Assembly: GCA_003331105.1 (NCBI GenBank)
Contig: QEND01000001.1
Coordinates: 496,001-560,000 of the forward strand
Reading direction: 5' to 3'
DNA length: 64,000 nt
From: Candidatus Tokpelaia sp. JSC161
GTDB lineage: Bacteria > Pseudomonadota > Alphaproteobacteria > Rhizobiales > Rhizobiaceae
Below are positions 29,094 to 38,714 of this stretch, piece after piece. The notes below the pieces were generated by a model, which had not been told where the DNA came from, did no database searches, and saw only the letters and a program-made list of their open reading frames with translations. The position numbers and the translations under genes are program-made. Position 1 is the first letter of the stretch; each line of letters begins with the position of its first letter.

Positions 29094-30479
29094 ATGGCAA
29101 AACATATAAAAGACGATGCAAACCTTTATAACAAGAAAGCTTTAATCGATTATCTCTCTGAAGGATGCAAACCACTGAATCAATGGCGTATTGGTACAGA
29201 ATACGAACAGTTTCCATTTTATTCAAATACGAATCAACCAGTCCCTTATAATGGAGAAAGAGGAATCAGTACACTGCTCAAAGAGATCAAAACCATAATA
29301 GGCTGGGAAGCTATTATGGAAAAAGAAAATATTATCGGTCTCAGGCACCCCAACGGAGAGACGAACATCTCACTTGAGCCAGGAGGACAATTTGAATTTT
29401 CAGGAAGTCCACTTGCAACGATCCATCAAACATACCACGAAGTCCATAGCTATCTTGCACAAATAAAAAAAATTGCGAACACCCTTGGCATTAGCTTTTT
29501 AGGAATCGGCTCTCATCCTGCCTGGACACTCGCAGAAACACCTATCATGCCTAAATCCCGTTACAGAATCATGAGTCATTATATGAAAACAGTCGGAACA
29601 GATGGCCTCAACATGATGTATAGAACATCCACAATTCAAGTCAATCTTGATTTTTCATCAGAAAAAGATATGCGACGTAAAATGCAAGTTGCCATGAAAT
29701 TACAACCCATAGCCACTGCACTTTTCGCAGCCTCTCCTTTTACAGAAGGGAAGCCTAACGGATTTCTTTCATGGCGCTCCGAAATTTGGCGCCATACAGA
29801 TAAACAGCGCACAGGTATCCTCGATTTTGTTTTTTCTCCAGAATTTTGTTTTTCTGATTATGTTGAATGGGCGCTAGATATTCCTATGTACTTCATAATA
29901 CGTAATACTCATTATTATGATGCTAGAAATATCACTTTTCGTCAATTTATGAATGGCGCTCTTAAAGAAAAAATTCCGAATAGTCATCCAAGAATAAGTG
30001 ACTGGGAAAATCACCTCTCAACTCTTTTTCCTGAAATTAGATTAAAAAAATTTCTTGAAATGAGAGGAAGCGATAGTAGTCCATGGCAAAACAGCTGCGC
30101 ACTCCCAGCTTACTGGACCGGACTACTTTATGATCAAGAATCCCTTAGAGACGTAGAAACACTAACAAAAGATTGGACTTATTCAGAAATACAAGAAATA
30201 CGTAATTCTGTTCCTACACTTGCATTAAAAACACCTTTTCGTAAAACAACTCTTTTCGAGTTCGCACGTGAAACCATAAAAATTGCTACAAAAGGTCTAA
30301 CAAATCGTCATCAGCTAAATAAAAAAGGAAAGGATGAAACATTGTTTCTTCATTTCCTTGAAGAAATTACCCTTTCCCGGAGAACTCTAGCAGAAAAAAT
30401 GCTTCAACAATATCAGAACCAGTGGTTGAATTCTATTAACCCCCTCTTTCTTGAAGATAGCTCCATGAGACACTTATAA
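29094..30479 (+). CDS. gshA: Glutamate--cysteine ligase, plant/alphaproteobacterial (GCS2) type
   Basis: First step of glutathione synthesis. The 461-residue product from the ATG at 29094 begins MAKHIKDDANLYNKK and has WRIGTEYEQFPF (catalytic acidic residues), IIGLRHPNGETNISLEPGGQFEFSG, and MMYRTSTIQVNLDF; this is the type shared by Rhizobiales and plant chloroplasts. A GTG-type frame reaching back to 28902 would overlap the GNAT gene and has no family resemblance. Plant enzymes of this type are redox-controlled through cysteines; I did not identify an equivalent pair. Confidence 0.94.
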   Translation: MAKHIKDDANLYNKKALIDYLSEGCKPLNQWRIGTEYEQFPFYSNTNQPVPYNGERGISTLLKEIKTIIGWEAIMEKENIIGLRHPNGETNISLEPGGQFEFSGSPLATIHQTYHEVHSYLAQIKKIANTLGISFLGIGSHPAWTLAETPIMPKSRYRIMSHYMKTVGTDGLNMMYRTSTIQVNLDFSSEKDMRRKMQVAMKLQPIATALFAASPFTEGKPNGFLSWRSEIWRHTDKQRTGILDFVFSPEFCFSDYVEWALDIPMYFIIRNTHYYDARNITFRQFMNGALKEKIPNSHPRISDWENHLSTLFPEIRLKKFLEMRGSDSSPWQNSCALPAYWTGLLYDQESLRDVETLTKDWTYSEIQEIRNSVPTLALKTPFRKTTLFEFARETIKIATKGLTNRHQLNKKGKDETLFLHFLEEITLSRRTLAEKMLQQYQNQWLNSINPLFLEDSSMRHL

Positions 30480-30546
30480 ACACTTATAAAGAAGATCAGA
30501 GTACTCCCAAACATTCCTGGTGAAAAAAAAGTAAATATCAAAATTT

Positions 30547-31956
30547 ATGAAAAAAGAAAATCATTTCAGAGAAATGAGCATATCAGAGCTTTCAGGTATG
30601 CTTAAAAAAAAAGTAGAAAATATCTTTCCTCATGTACGCGTGCGGGGCGAAATTTCAGGCTATAGAGGTCCGCATACCTCAGGACATTCCTATTTTTCTT
30701 TAAAAGATGATAAAGCAAAAATTGAAGTAGTGATCTGGCGAAATATGATGAAAAAACTTCAAGACCTACCAGAAAACGGGATGGAAACAATTGTTTTTGG
30801 TAAAATATCGACTTATCCTTATTCTTCGAAATATCAATTAATTATAGAATCAATCAAACCAGCCGGGGTTGGCAAATTAATGCTTCTTCTAGAAGAACGA
30901 CGCCAAAAACTCCAAGCTCAAGGATTGTTTGATCATACACGAAAAAAAAAATTACCAAAAATTCCTGAAATCATTGGAGTCGTCAGTTCCCCGAGTGGTG
31001 CTGTAATACATGATATAGTTCATCGTATTTCCCATAGATTCTCCTCACATATCTTACTCTGGCCAGCACGTGTACAAGGAGAGACAAGCAGTTCAGAAAT
31101 TGCAAAAGCTGTAAGTGGTTTTAATAACCTTTCTAAAAAAGGAAAAATTCCAAGACCTGACATTATCATCATTGCTAGAGGAGGTGGAAGTTTGGAAGAT
31201 CTATGGAGTTTCAATGAAGAAATTCTTATTCGTGCTGTTTATGAATCCAATCTCCCTGTGATTTCAGCTGTTGGGCATGAAACAGACTGGACGTTAATTG
31301 ATCATGTTGCTGACAAGCGTGCAGCAACTCCAACAGCAGCTGCAGAATTAGCAGTCCCACTAAAAACTGAACTAGAAAATATAATATCTTCACTGACAAC
31401 CCGAATGAAGTACGCTCTTTCCCGCATCCTTTATTTTTTATCTCAAAAACTAGAAATCACAAAACGCAACATACCACAAAAAAACCAATTACTGTCTTTA
31501 GCATACCGCCGTTATGATGAGGCTACTCTTCGAGTCTCCCAAACCTTTATCAAAAAAATAAGATACAGTAAAAATGACTTTTATGAATTTTCTAAACAAT
31601 TTTTTATTGATTCTCTTATAAGTCGTTGCCTACAAGATAAAAATTATAATCTGCTTGTAGCTGCACAAAGTCTTCCTCCGCTCATCCTTATCCATCTAAA
31701 GCAAAATTATCATCATTTTTCTCAAGCCCTTATTAGACAACCACTCCTCACAATTATTTCAAATAAAAAAAAACGTTTTGAAGATGTGAAGCACTTACTA
31801 AAAATACTCTCTTTTCAAACAATCATGCAAAGAGGCTTTGCTCTCATTCTCAGTTCAAATAAAAAGCCAATAAAAAAAGCTTCTGATATTATCAGAGGCG
31901 AACCTTTTATTATAAAATTTCTTGATGGAGAAATTCAGGTCATCTCTAAAAGTTAG
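30547..31956 (+). CDS. xseA: Exodeoxyribonuclease VII large subunit
   Basis: Catalytic subunit of ExoVII, a processive single-strand DNA exonuclease. An N-terminal OB fold (VRVRGEISGYRGPHTSGHSYFSLKD) is followed by the catalytic domain (IGVVSSPSGAVIHDI, then IIIARGGGSLEDLWSFNEE and SAVGHETDWTLIDHVADKRAATPTAAAE in sequence), a long coiled-coil region (about 270-420) and a short beta-rich C terminus (RGFALILSSNKKPIKKASDI). Length 469. It converges on gnnB with about 25 bases between. xseB is not in this window. Confidence 0.96.
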   Translation: MKKENHFREMSISELSGMLKKKVENIFPHVRVRGEISGYRGPHTSGHSYFSLKDDKAKIEVVIWRNMMKKLQDLPENGMETIVFGKISTYPYSSKYQLIIESIKPAGVGKLMLLLEERRQKLQAQGLFDHTRKKKLPKIPEIIGVVSSPSGAVIHDIVHRISHRFSSHILLWPARVQGETSSSEIAKAVSGFNNLSKKGKIPRPDIIIIARGGGSLEDLWSFNEEILIRAVYESNLPVISAVGHETDWTLIDHVADKRAATPTAAAELAVPLKTELENIISSLTTRMKYALSRILYFLSQKLEITKRNIPQKNQLLSLAYRRYDEATLRVSQTFIKKIRYSKNDFYEFSKQFFIDSLISRCLQDKNYNLLVAAQSLPPLILIHLKQNYHHFSQALIRQPLLTIISNKKKRFEDVKHLLKILSFQTIMQRGFALILSSNKKPIKKASDIIRGEPFIIKFLDGEIQVISKS

Positions 31957-31981
31957 AAACAATCTTCGCCAGCCGAAACTC

Positions 31982-33109
31982 TCACCCCTTATAAAACTTA
32001 CGAATTTCTTGAATGACTCTATCCTGATCCCTATAGGACAGATAAGGATGCATTGGTAAACTTAAAACTTTCTTAGATAAAATATCTGAAATCGGCAATC
32101 CACCTTCCACACGAGGAAAGCGACAATAAGCCGGTTGCAAATGTAGTGGTTTTGGATAATAAACAACAGAAGGGATCCCTGCCTTTTTTAAATGTGCTTT
32201 TAGAGAATCCCTCTTTGCAGCTCTAATTGTATATTGCGCATAAGCAGAACGACAAGCATTTTGGAGGGATAGAGGCACTTCTACTTCTACAACATCAGCA
32301 AGCCCATCTGCATAACGTGCAGTTATTAAAGCACGCTTTTCCATTTCCTCTTCAAAAACAGCTAATTTTTCAATAAGAATTGCTGCTTGAATAGTGTCTA
32401 AGCGAGAGTTCATACCAATACGTATATTATCATACTGACTTTGCCCGCTCCCATGTAAAAGAATAGAACGCACAATTTTTGCTAAGATATCATTATTAGT
32501 CAAGATAGCACCACCATCACCATAACATCCCAACGGCTTCGCTGGATAAAAGCTCGTCGCAGCAACATGACCAAAAGCACCACACTTAATATTATCACGT
32601 ACAGCGCCTACAGATTGAGCAGCATCTTCAATAAGAAAAAGATTTTCTTCTGCTGTGATAGCTGTAAGTATTTTATAATCTGCAGGCAGACCGAAAAGAT
32701 CAACAGAAATAACGGCTTTCGGGTTAAGACGTCCTTCTCTTCGAATCATACTAATCGCTCGCTTCAGCTGATCAGGATCTATATTATAGGTATGAGGAAG
32801 CACGTCAACAAAAACTGGCTCTGCCCCAGTTAAAGCAACCGCTTCTGCCGTTGCAGCAAAAGTAAAAGAAGGACAAAAAACAGCATCCCCTCGCCCAATA
32901 CCTATGGCCATCAAAGGACTGAGCAAAGCATCTGTTCCATTAGCGCACGCTATAGCGTGTTTTACACCAATATAATCAGCAAGATTTTTTTCAAACACAG
33001 ACACTTCCGGTCCTAGAATGTAACAGCCTTCAGAAATCACTTTCATGACTGCAGCATTTATCCTCTCTCCTATATAGGACCGTTGAAGGCTCAGATCAAT
33101 AAACTCCAT
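31982..33109 (-). CDS. gnnB: DegT/DnrJ/EryC1 aminotransferase, probable UDP-3-keto-GlcNAc aminotransferase (GnnB-like)
   Basis: PLP-dependent sugar aminotransferase. Opening FIDLSLQRSYIGERI, then CANGTDALLSPLMAIGIGRGD, FLIEDAAQSVGA, and the PLP lysine Lys191 in SFYPAKPLGCYGDGGA. Length 375 residues. GGAG precedes the ATG at 33109. The partner gene 55 bases upstream is a Gfo/Idh/MocA dehydrogenase, the exact pair (GnnA oxidises position 3 of UDP-GlcNAc; GnnB transaminates it) used to make UDP-GlcNAc3N for amide-linked lipid A. Close relatives WbpE/WlbC act on the 6-carboxy sugar for O-antigen, so that is the main alternative; no other O-antigen genes are nearby, which favours the lipid A reading. 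Confidence 0.75.
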   Translation of the reverse strand: MEFIDLSLQRSYIGERINAAVMKVISEGCYILGPEVSVFEKNLADYIGVKHAIACANGTDALLSPLMAIGIGRGDAVFCPSFTFAATAEAVALTGAEPVFVDVLPHTYNIDPDQLKRAISMIRREGRLNPKAVISVDLFGLPADYKILTAITAEENLFLIEDAAQSVGAVRDNIKCGAFGHVAATSFYPAKPLGCYGDGGAILTNNDILAKIVRSILLHGSGQSQYDNIRIGMNSRLDTIQAAILIEKLAVFEEEMEKRALITARYADGLADVVEVEVPLSLQNACRSAYAQYTIRAAKRDSLKAHLKKAGIPSVVYYPKPLHLQPAYCRFPRVEGGLPISDILSKKVLSLPMHPYLSYRDQDRVIQEIRKFYKG

Positions 33110-33164
33110 AACAACTCCGAATCAAAAAGTATCCATTATAAAAATCATTCATCCATCTCATCCA

Positions 33165-34133
33165 TCATGATATGATATTACGAGTATCTTTTACACTCCC
33201 ATCTGTTAAAATTCCTAAAACGGCAATCGCTTCCTCACCATTAGTCAATGGTTCATCACGCGTTCTGATACAATGAAGAAAATGCTCTAATTCACGGGTT
33301 AACGGCAATCCTTCTTCAACAGAAAGATATTGCGCTTCATCCGCAGTAAATGCCAAGAGTCCATTCTCATTCCAAACAGAAAAACGATAAATCGCAAGCT
33401 TCTGATCCCAATCTTTCACATCATCAAAAACAGCCATTGCCTTAGTCCCAATGACCGTTAAACGACGCTCCCGATAGGGATTCAGGCGTGACGCTACTAA
33501 ATGACTACGCAATCCATTAGGAAAAAGCATATGTAAATGAGCAAAATCAGAAAAACGATCAATAATTGCTGCTCCTTCCCCATGCACATCAGAAGGGCTA
33601 CAGCCACTTAACGCTAAAATCATAGAAATATCATGCGGTGCAAGATCCCATAAAGCATCACTGTCTTTATGGAATTTTCCTAATCCCAAGCGATGAGAAT
33701 GAATATAACGAACTTCTCCTAATTCTCCGGAATTTACCAAATCAAGTAATTTTTCAAAAACAGGATGGAAACGCAAGAGATGGCCTACCATAAATACACG
33801 CTCCTTCTCCCGAGCAAGCTTAACCTCACGCTCTGCATCTTCTACACTCAAAGCAACCGGTTTCTCGACAAGAACATCTTTTCCCATCATAAGAGCACGC
33901 ATCGCATTCTCCGCATGAAATTGTGGCGGTAACGCTAAAACAACTGCATCAATCTCTTGAGATAAAAACAACTCATCACTAGAAAGCGCTTCTACACTAT
34001 GCTCAATAGCAAGCCCATCAGCACGATCACTATTGACATCTGAAATTGCCACAAGCACACCAAGCTTTTTTAAAGTACGAATATGATTGCTTCCCCAATC
34101 ACCACATCCCAAAACTGCTACTCGTGGGAACAT
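33165..34133 (-). CDS. gnnA: Gfo/Idh/MocA oxidoreductase, probable UDP-GlcNAc 3-dehydrogenase (GnnA-like)
   Basis: NAD(P)-dependent sugar dehydrogenase of 322 residues: N-terminal Rossmann motif VAVLGCGDWGSNHIRTL, nucleotide-binding signature VEKPVAL (Glu90-Lys91-Pro92), and the C-terminal alpha/beta domain with LWDLAPHDISMILAL, carrying the catalytic histidine and aspartate. Paired with the gnnB-like aminotransferase directly downstream. Length and layout fit GnnA and WlbA/WbpB alike; which of these it is depends on the 6-carboxylate of the substrate, which sequence inspection does not settle. Confidence 0.75.
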   Translation of the reverse strand: MFPRVAVLGCGDWGSNHIRTLKKLGVLVAISDVNSDRADGLAIEHSVEALSSDELFLSQEIDAVVLALPPQFHAENAMRALMMGKDVLVEKPVALSVEDAEREVKLAREKERVFMVGHLLRFHPVFEKLLDLVNSGELGEVRYIHSHRLGLGKFHKDSDALWDLAPHDISMILALSGCSPSDVHGEGAAIIDRFSDFAHLHMLFPNGLRSHLVASRLNPYRERRLTVIGTKAMAVFDDVKDWDQKLAIYRFSVWNENGLLAFTADEAQYLSVEEGLPLTRELEHFLHCIRTRDEPLTNGEEAIAVLGILTDGSVKDTRNIIS

Positions 34134-34229
34134 TGAATCTATTCCTTTAATGATATACCTTCCATATCGGCCTTCTATAAGGAAAACAAGACTTGACAGA
34201 GATATATCAAAGTCCTAGTTGGAGAAGAT

Positions 34230-34306
34230 GGCGAAGTAGCTCAGTTGGTTAGAGCAGAGGAATCATAATCCTTGTGTCGGGGGTTCAAATCCCTCCTTCG
34301 CTACCA
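34230..34306 (+). tRNA. tRNA-Met (CAT)
   Basis: 77-base cloverleaf with encoded CCA. Acceptor stem GGCGAAG/CTTCGCT (terminal G-T wobble), D arm GCTC...GAGC, anticodon stem GAGGA/TCCTT around loop ATCATAA with anticodon CAT, T arm with GGTTCAAAT. The acceptor start with G1 and the paired terminal position argue for an elongator rather than initiator tRNA; a lysidine-modified tRNA-Ile(CAT) is not fully excluded. Sits alone on the plus strand between divergently arranged minus-strand genes gnnA and dapD. Confidence 0.95.
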
Positions 34307-34366
34307 AATAGAGAGTGTCTCTTTCCATCAAAGCAAGACTGATCTGATCATAAGAAACAACACTTT

Positions 34367-35221
34367 TCATATACGTAATAAATCATTTATTGATGTCTTG
34401 AACCGCGTCTTCTCATCCACTTTCTTAATAATGACGGCACAATAAAGATTGGGTCCTAATTTACCATTTGGAAGCGGATCTGCAGGAAAACTTCCTGGAA
34501 CAACAACAGAATAAGGTGGAACTTCTCCATAAAAAATTTCTCCGGTTTCACGATCTACAATTTTTGTTGATTTTCCTATGAAAAGACCCATACTGAGAAC
34601 AGATCCCTCGCGTATAATACATCCTTCTACTACTTCTGAGCGAGCACCAATAAAACAGTTATCTTCAATAATAGTTGGATTCGCCTGCAATGGTTCAAGA
34701 ACACCACCAATACCTACACCTCCTGATAAATGAACATCCCTTCCAATTTGAGCGCAAGAACCAACAGTTGCCCATGTATCCACCATAGTTCCCTCACCAA
34801 CATGTGCTGCAATATTTATAAAAGATGGCATTAAGATACTACTCGGAGCAATATAAGCAGAATAACGAATAAAAGCACCTGGTACGGCTCGAAATGCTGC
34901 CCGCTCAAAATCAGTAACATCCCAATTATTCAATTTTGATGGGATTCTATCCCACCAATACCCCCCATTAGGAGCACCACTGATCATCTTCATTGGATAA
35001 AGCCGAAAAAAAAGAAAAACAGCTTTTTTCAGCCATTGATTTACATGCCAGGAACCATCAGCTTGCCGCTCGGCTATACGCACTTCTCCCTGATCTAGTA
35101 AATGAAGAGCCGTTTCTACGGCATCACGAATCTTCCCTTTTTTAGGAATCGCAATAGTCTTATATTCATCAAATGCCTCTTCAATAATTTGTTCTACTTC
35201 AATCAGATTATCGTCTGTCAT
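34367..35221 (-). CDS. dapD: 2,3,4,5-tetrahydropyridine-2,6-dicarboxylate N-succinyltransferase
   Basis: Lysine/diaminopimelate pathway, succinylase branch; also supplies peptidoglycan DAP. Left-handed beta-helix enzyme: helical N-terminal domain (1-100), [17 protein letters not shown], then hexapeptide repeats ([40 protein letters not shown]), and the terminal [20 protein letters not shown]. The ATG at 35221 has GGGG about six bases upstream; the TTG two codons earlier is less likely. Length 284 residues, normal. It sits beside a LOG-family gene, a neighbourhood seen in Rhizobiales. Confidence 0.97.
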   Translation of the reverse strand: MTDDNLIEVEQIIEEAFDEYKTIAIPKKGKIRDAVETALHLLDQGEVRIAERQADGSWHVNQWLKKAVFLFFRLYPMKMISGAPNGGYWWDRIPSKLNNWDVTDFERAAFRAVPGAFIRYSAYIAPSSILMPSFINIAAHVGEGTMVDTWATVGSCAQIGRDVHLSGGVGIGGVLEPLQANPTIIEDNCFIGARSEVVEGCIIREGSVLSMGLFIGKSTKIVDRETGEIFYGEVPPYSVVVPGSFPADPLPNGKLGPNLYCAVIIKKVDEKTRFKTSINDLLRI

Positions 35222-35321
35222 AATCAACCCCAGTTAAAAAAAGAGTAGTATAATATAATTGGATATTATAATTTTTTTGAAAACAAATGTTCCATCCCTT
35301 TCTCTAGTTAAAGATAAAAAT

Positions 35322-36089
35322 ATGCAGCAAGCAAATTCTGATACCTTACAAACAGAAACATCCACCTATATAGATGAAGGTTTTCTTAACTGCAAAGAAT
35401 TAGATCCGCTCAGCCTCGCTCTTGACATGATAAAAACTGAATGGAGTCTCCGCAAAAAAGGAATTCAATCAACAGTCGTACTCTTTGGAAGCGCGCGTAT
35501 TCCGGAACCAGGCCATCCTGCATTGTCCACGCAAAATACAAAACAGAAAAACAATCTGGAATTAGCATCTTTCTACTACGAGCATGCTCGTACATTCGCA
35601 CGCCTTTGCTCTCAGTATTCAGCTAAAACCTGTTATCGTGAATTTACAATCGTTACAGGAGGCGGCCCAGGAATCATGGAAGCAGGGAATCGTGGGGCAT
35701 CCGATGTTGGCGCACCAAGCATTGGCCTTAATATCATGCTCCCGCATGAACAAAAACCTAATTCCTATATTACACCAGAACTATCCTTCAAATTCCACTA
35801 TTTTGCTATACGCAAAATTCATTTTTTAATGCGTGCTAAAGCATTAGCGGTCTTTCCAGGCGGATTTGGTACATTTGACGAACTTTTTGAGGCTTTAACC
35901 ATGATACAGACTGGTCGTATGAAACGCGTGCCAATCCTTATGTTTGGCAAAACCTTCTGGAAGAAAGCATGTAATATTGATTACCTTGCAGAACAAGGGA
36001 CAATTTCCCATGATGACATGAATCTTTTTGAATTTATTGACACAGCGATAGAAGGCTGGGACAAAATAAAATCTTTTTATAATTTATAA
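35322..36089 (+). CDS. LOG/TIGR00730 family Rossmann-fold protein
   Basis: 255 residues from the ATG at 35322 (the longer frame from a TTG at 35259 adds a leader without family resemblance). Family motifs: STVVLFGSAR, FTIVTGGGPGIMEAGNRGA and PGGFGTFDELFEALTMIQTGR. The PGGxGTxxE motif is the hallmark of LONELY GUY-type nucleoside 5'-monophosphate phosphoribohydrolases, which release free cytokinins in plants and some plant-associated bacteria; other members act on AMP or IMP-like nucleotides. The insertion with ITPELSFKFHYFAIRKIHFL is typical of the longer bacterial subgroup, in which housekeeping nucleotide turnover is more likely than cytokinin activation. Confidence 0.87.
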   Translation: MQQANSDTLQTETSTYIDEGFLNCKELDPLSLALDMIKTEWSLRKKGIQSTVVLFGSARIPEPGHPALSTQNTKQKNNLELASFYYEHARTFARLCSQYSAKTCYREFTIVTGGGPGIMEAGNRGASDVGAPSIGLNIMLPHEQKPNSYITPELSFKFHYFAIRKIHFLMRAKALAVFPGGFGTFDELFEALTMIQTGRMKRVPILMFGKTFWKKACNIDYLAEQGTISHDDMNLFEFIDTAIEGWDKIKSFYNL

Positions 36090-36236
36090 AATCAATCCTT
36101 TGGATCCCTTTTCGCAGATTTCCTAAAAAGAGCTTCTCATTTCCTGATCATTTCAGAGCTGACCAATGATAAGGTATTCAAATATAGAACGTTATATCAG
36201 TTTCGCAAAACTCTAACCCGACTAAAGATCAAAAAA

Positions 36237-36845
36237 GTGCGAGTATATCAGAGTAAGTCTTTTTTAATTATTAGCACGACTCTTTCCATAGCGATCCTTT
36301 ATTTTGGATACTCTTATCTATGGAATCAACGAAAAGCAGCCTATATTAGTCATACTTTTCTACAAGCTCATAAGATAGCAAATCAGGCAGACTATGATGC
36401 AGCTATGATCAAATTAGATGAAGTTAAAAAAAGCAGATTTGCTACTTACCCAACTTTAGCTCAGATGCGCGAAGCTTCAATCCTCGTAAAGCAAAATAAA
36501 CCAAAATGTGCAGTTGCCATATTTGATGCCGTTGCCACAAACCCTTCTACACCAACTATTTTAAAAGATATCGCATCAATCCGCTCTGCTTACATTCTCG
36601 TAGATATAGGCTCATTTACAGACGTAGAACAACATGTTCGGTCTTTCATAAAAGATAATCATCCACTACATTTCGCTGCAGAAGAGACACTAGGTCTTTC
36701 TGCTTGGAAAGCAAGAAAAATAGAAGATGCTATTTACTATTTTAAAAAAATATCTCAAGATACAAAGGCAATGAGCAGTGGATTTCATCAACGTGCAAAG
36801 ATCATGCTCAATCTCCTCTACTCCCTCAAAAAACAAGGAAGATAA
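36237..36845 (+). CDS. Tetratricopeptide-like single-pass membrane protein upstream of der
   Basis: 202 residues from a GTG at 36237. One N-terminal membrane helix (about 8-27: FLIISTTLSIAILYFGYSYL), then helical repeats of TPR character (AHKIANQADYDAAMIKLDEV; EETLGLSAWKARKIEDAIYYFKKI). It resembles the TPR_21/YfgM-type proteins often encoded directly upstream of der (engA) in proteobacteria; YfgM associates with SecYEG and periplasmic chaperones, while the alphaproteobacterial role is not well defined. No ribosome-binding site precedes the GTG, and the frame is open back to 36090, so the true N terminus may lie upstream. It stops three bases before der. Confidence 0.78.
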   Translation: MRVYQSKSFLIISTTLSIAILYFGYSYLWNQRKAAYISHTFLQAHKIANQADYDAAMIKLDEVKKSRFATYPTLAQMREASILVKQNKPKCAVAIFDAVATNPSTPTILKDIASIRSAYILVDIGSFTDVEQHVRSFIKDNHPLHFAAEETLGLSAWKARKIEDAIYYFKKISQDTKAMSSGFHQRAKIMLNLLYSLKKQGR

Positions 36846-36848
36846 TTG

Positions 36849-38201
36849 ATGGCTTTGACTGTAGCCATTCTTGGGCAACCCAACGTCGGTAAATCAACCC
36901 TTTTCAACCGTCTTGTTGGAAAAAAAATTGCTATTGTAGACGATACCCCCGGGGCAACACGTGATCGTCGTATTCATCCAGCACACTTGCAAGATCTCTC
37001 TTTTGATCTCGTAGATACAGCAGGACTGCAACAAGAAAAAAGTAATATATTCAGAGAGCGCCTGCGTGTACAAACCCAAATGGCTATTCAACAATCTGAT
37101 CTTCTCCTCTTTCTATTTGATGCTAAAATTGGAGTCACACCAACGGATATCCTATTTATGGACCTTCTTCGGAAATCAGGAAAACCTATTATACTCGTGG
37201 GAAACAAATCAGAATCCAAAAAATCGAATAGTGGATTCTATGAAGCCTGGAAGTTAGGATCAGGCGACCCTTGCGCTATTTCTGCTGAGCATGGATTAGG
37301 CTTATCTGATCTCAGAGATGCTCTAGCGAAAGCTATAGAAAAAAATCAAGTACAAAGCTACCCTCAAAAAGAACAAAAAGTCTCGACTCCCCTACATATT
37401 GCCATAGTTGGAAGACCTAATGTAGGAAAATCAACACTCGTTAATACCATGCTAGGAGAAGAACGATTATTAACAGGACCTGAATCCGGCATAACTCGCG
37501 ATGCAATTTCAGTCGATTTGATCTGGCATCATCGAAAAATTAAAATTCATGATACCGCTGGCTTACGCCGTAAAACACGTATTCAAGAAAAATTAGAAAA
37601 ACTCTCGGGTGCAGATACACTTCGTGCCATCCGATTCGCAGAAGTTGTCGTTCTCGTCCTTGATATTACTGCAGCCTTCGAAAAACAAGACTTACAAATT
37701 GCTGATCTCGTCATACGTGAAGGTCGTGCCATGGTTATCGTATTCAATAAGTCTGATAAAGTTCAAAATGATAAAGAGCAGCTAGCTTTGCTCTCTAAAA
37801 AATGCGAGCATCTTCTCCCACAAGTACGTGGCCTACGGTCATTAGAAATTTCAGGGAAATATGGAAAAAATTTAGATAAATTAATGGAAAATATTGAAAA
37901 AGCGCATCGTGCATGGAACCAACGTTTATCTACAGGAAAACTCAATCGTTGGCTTCAAAAAACGCAAATGCAACACCTTCCGCCTGCTATTTTAGGACGC
38001 CGTATTAAAATTAAATACATCAGCCAAACAAAAATCAGACCACCCTTTTTTAAAATATCTTGCTCACAACCAGATGCGATACCTCAGTCTTACTTACGCT
38101 ATCTTACAAATAAATTACGAGAAGATTTTAATCTTTTAGGAACCCCAATTCGTATCTCAATCATAAAAAACAGAAACCCATTTACAAGCGCCAAAAACTA
38201 A
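36849..38201 (+). CDS. der: Ribosome biogenesis GTPase Der (EngA)
   Basis: Essential tandem GTPase needed for 50S maturation. First G domain: GQPNVGKS at 9-16, VDTAGL, NKSE; second G domain: [24 protein letters not shown]; then a C-terminal KH-like domain ([19 protein letters not shown]). ATG at 36849 is preceded by AAGGAAG; the TTG one codon earlier is not needed. Length 450 residues. Coupled to the TPR-like gene upstream. Confidence 0.97.
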   Translation: MALTVAILGQPNVGKSTLFNRLVGKKIAIVDDTPGATRDRRIHPAHLQDLSFDLVDTAGLQQEKSNIFRERLRVQTQMAIQQSDLLLFLFDAKIGVTPTDILFMDLLRKSGKPIILVGNKSESKKSNSGFYEAWKLGSGDPCAISAEHGLGLSDLRDALAKAIEKNQVQSYPQKEQKVSTPLHIAIVGRPNVGKSTLVNTMLGEERLLTGPESGITRDAISVDLIWHHRKIKIHDTAGLRRKTRIQEKLEKLSGADTLRAIRFAEVVVLVLDITAAFEKQDLQIADLVIREGRAMVIVFNKSDKVQNDKEQLALLSKKCEHLLPQVRGLRSLEISGKYGKNLDKLMENIEKAHRAWNQRLSTGKLNRWLQKTQMQHLPPAILGRRIKIKYISQTKIRPPFFKISCSQPDAIPQSYLRYLTNKLREDFNLLGTPIRISIIKNRNPFTSAKN

Positions 38202-38216
38202 ATCACTCTCATTTCG

Positions 38217-38600
38217 TTATAGTGAAACTCGCTTCCGGCTGCTTTCTCTCTTCTCCAGAATCCGAGCCGCCTTTCCTCTCAGCCCGCGTAAATAGTAAAG
38301 TTTAGCACGCCGAACGCGTCCACGACGCACAACCTCAACTCCCTCAATCAATGGAGAATATATCGGAAAAACACGCTCAACACCTTCTCCATAAGAAATT
38401 TTACGAACAGTAAACGTCTCATGCAGACCACCACCGGAACGGGCAATACAAACACCTTCGTAAGCCTGTAAACGCGTACGTGTCCCTTCTGCAACACGTA
38501 CACGCACCCGAACCGTATCTCCAGGTTTAAAAAAAGGAAGCCTACGCATTCCTTCAACTTTAGCGCGCTGCTCTGCTTCAATTTCAGCAATTATATCCAT
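38217..38600 (-). CDS. rplS: 50S ribosomal protein L19
   Basis: Large-subunit protein at the 30S/50S interface. From the ATG at 38600 (GGAG about seven bases upstream) the protein is 127 residues and begins [52 protein letters not shown] and the [17 protein letters not shown] tail are the L19 signature. A longer frame reaching 38669 has no support. Converges on der with 15 bases between stops. Confidence 0.97.
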   Translation of the reverse strand: MDIIAEIEAEQRAKVEGMRRLPFFKPGDTVRVRVRVAEGTRTRLQAYEGVCIARSGGGLHETFTVRKISYGEGVERVFPIYSPLIEGVEVVRRGRVRRAKLYYLRGLRGKAARILEKRESSRKRVSL

Positions 38601-38714
38601 GATTTTCTCCTTCATAAATCTTTCGGAATAGCCAAAGCAAACTCTCATAAGAGCCAACCAACTGCACATTCAAAAGAAGTCTTTCTTTAATGGTTCCCTC
38701 TTAAAAAGAAAGAA

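Noticed and set aside
34134-34366. Possible genomic island target at tRNA-Met
   Set aside because: No integrase, direct repeats of the tRNA 3' end or foreign genes lie beside it; the flanking genes are core.
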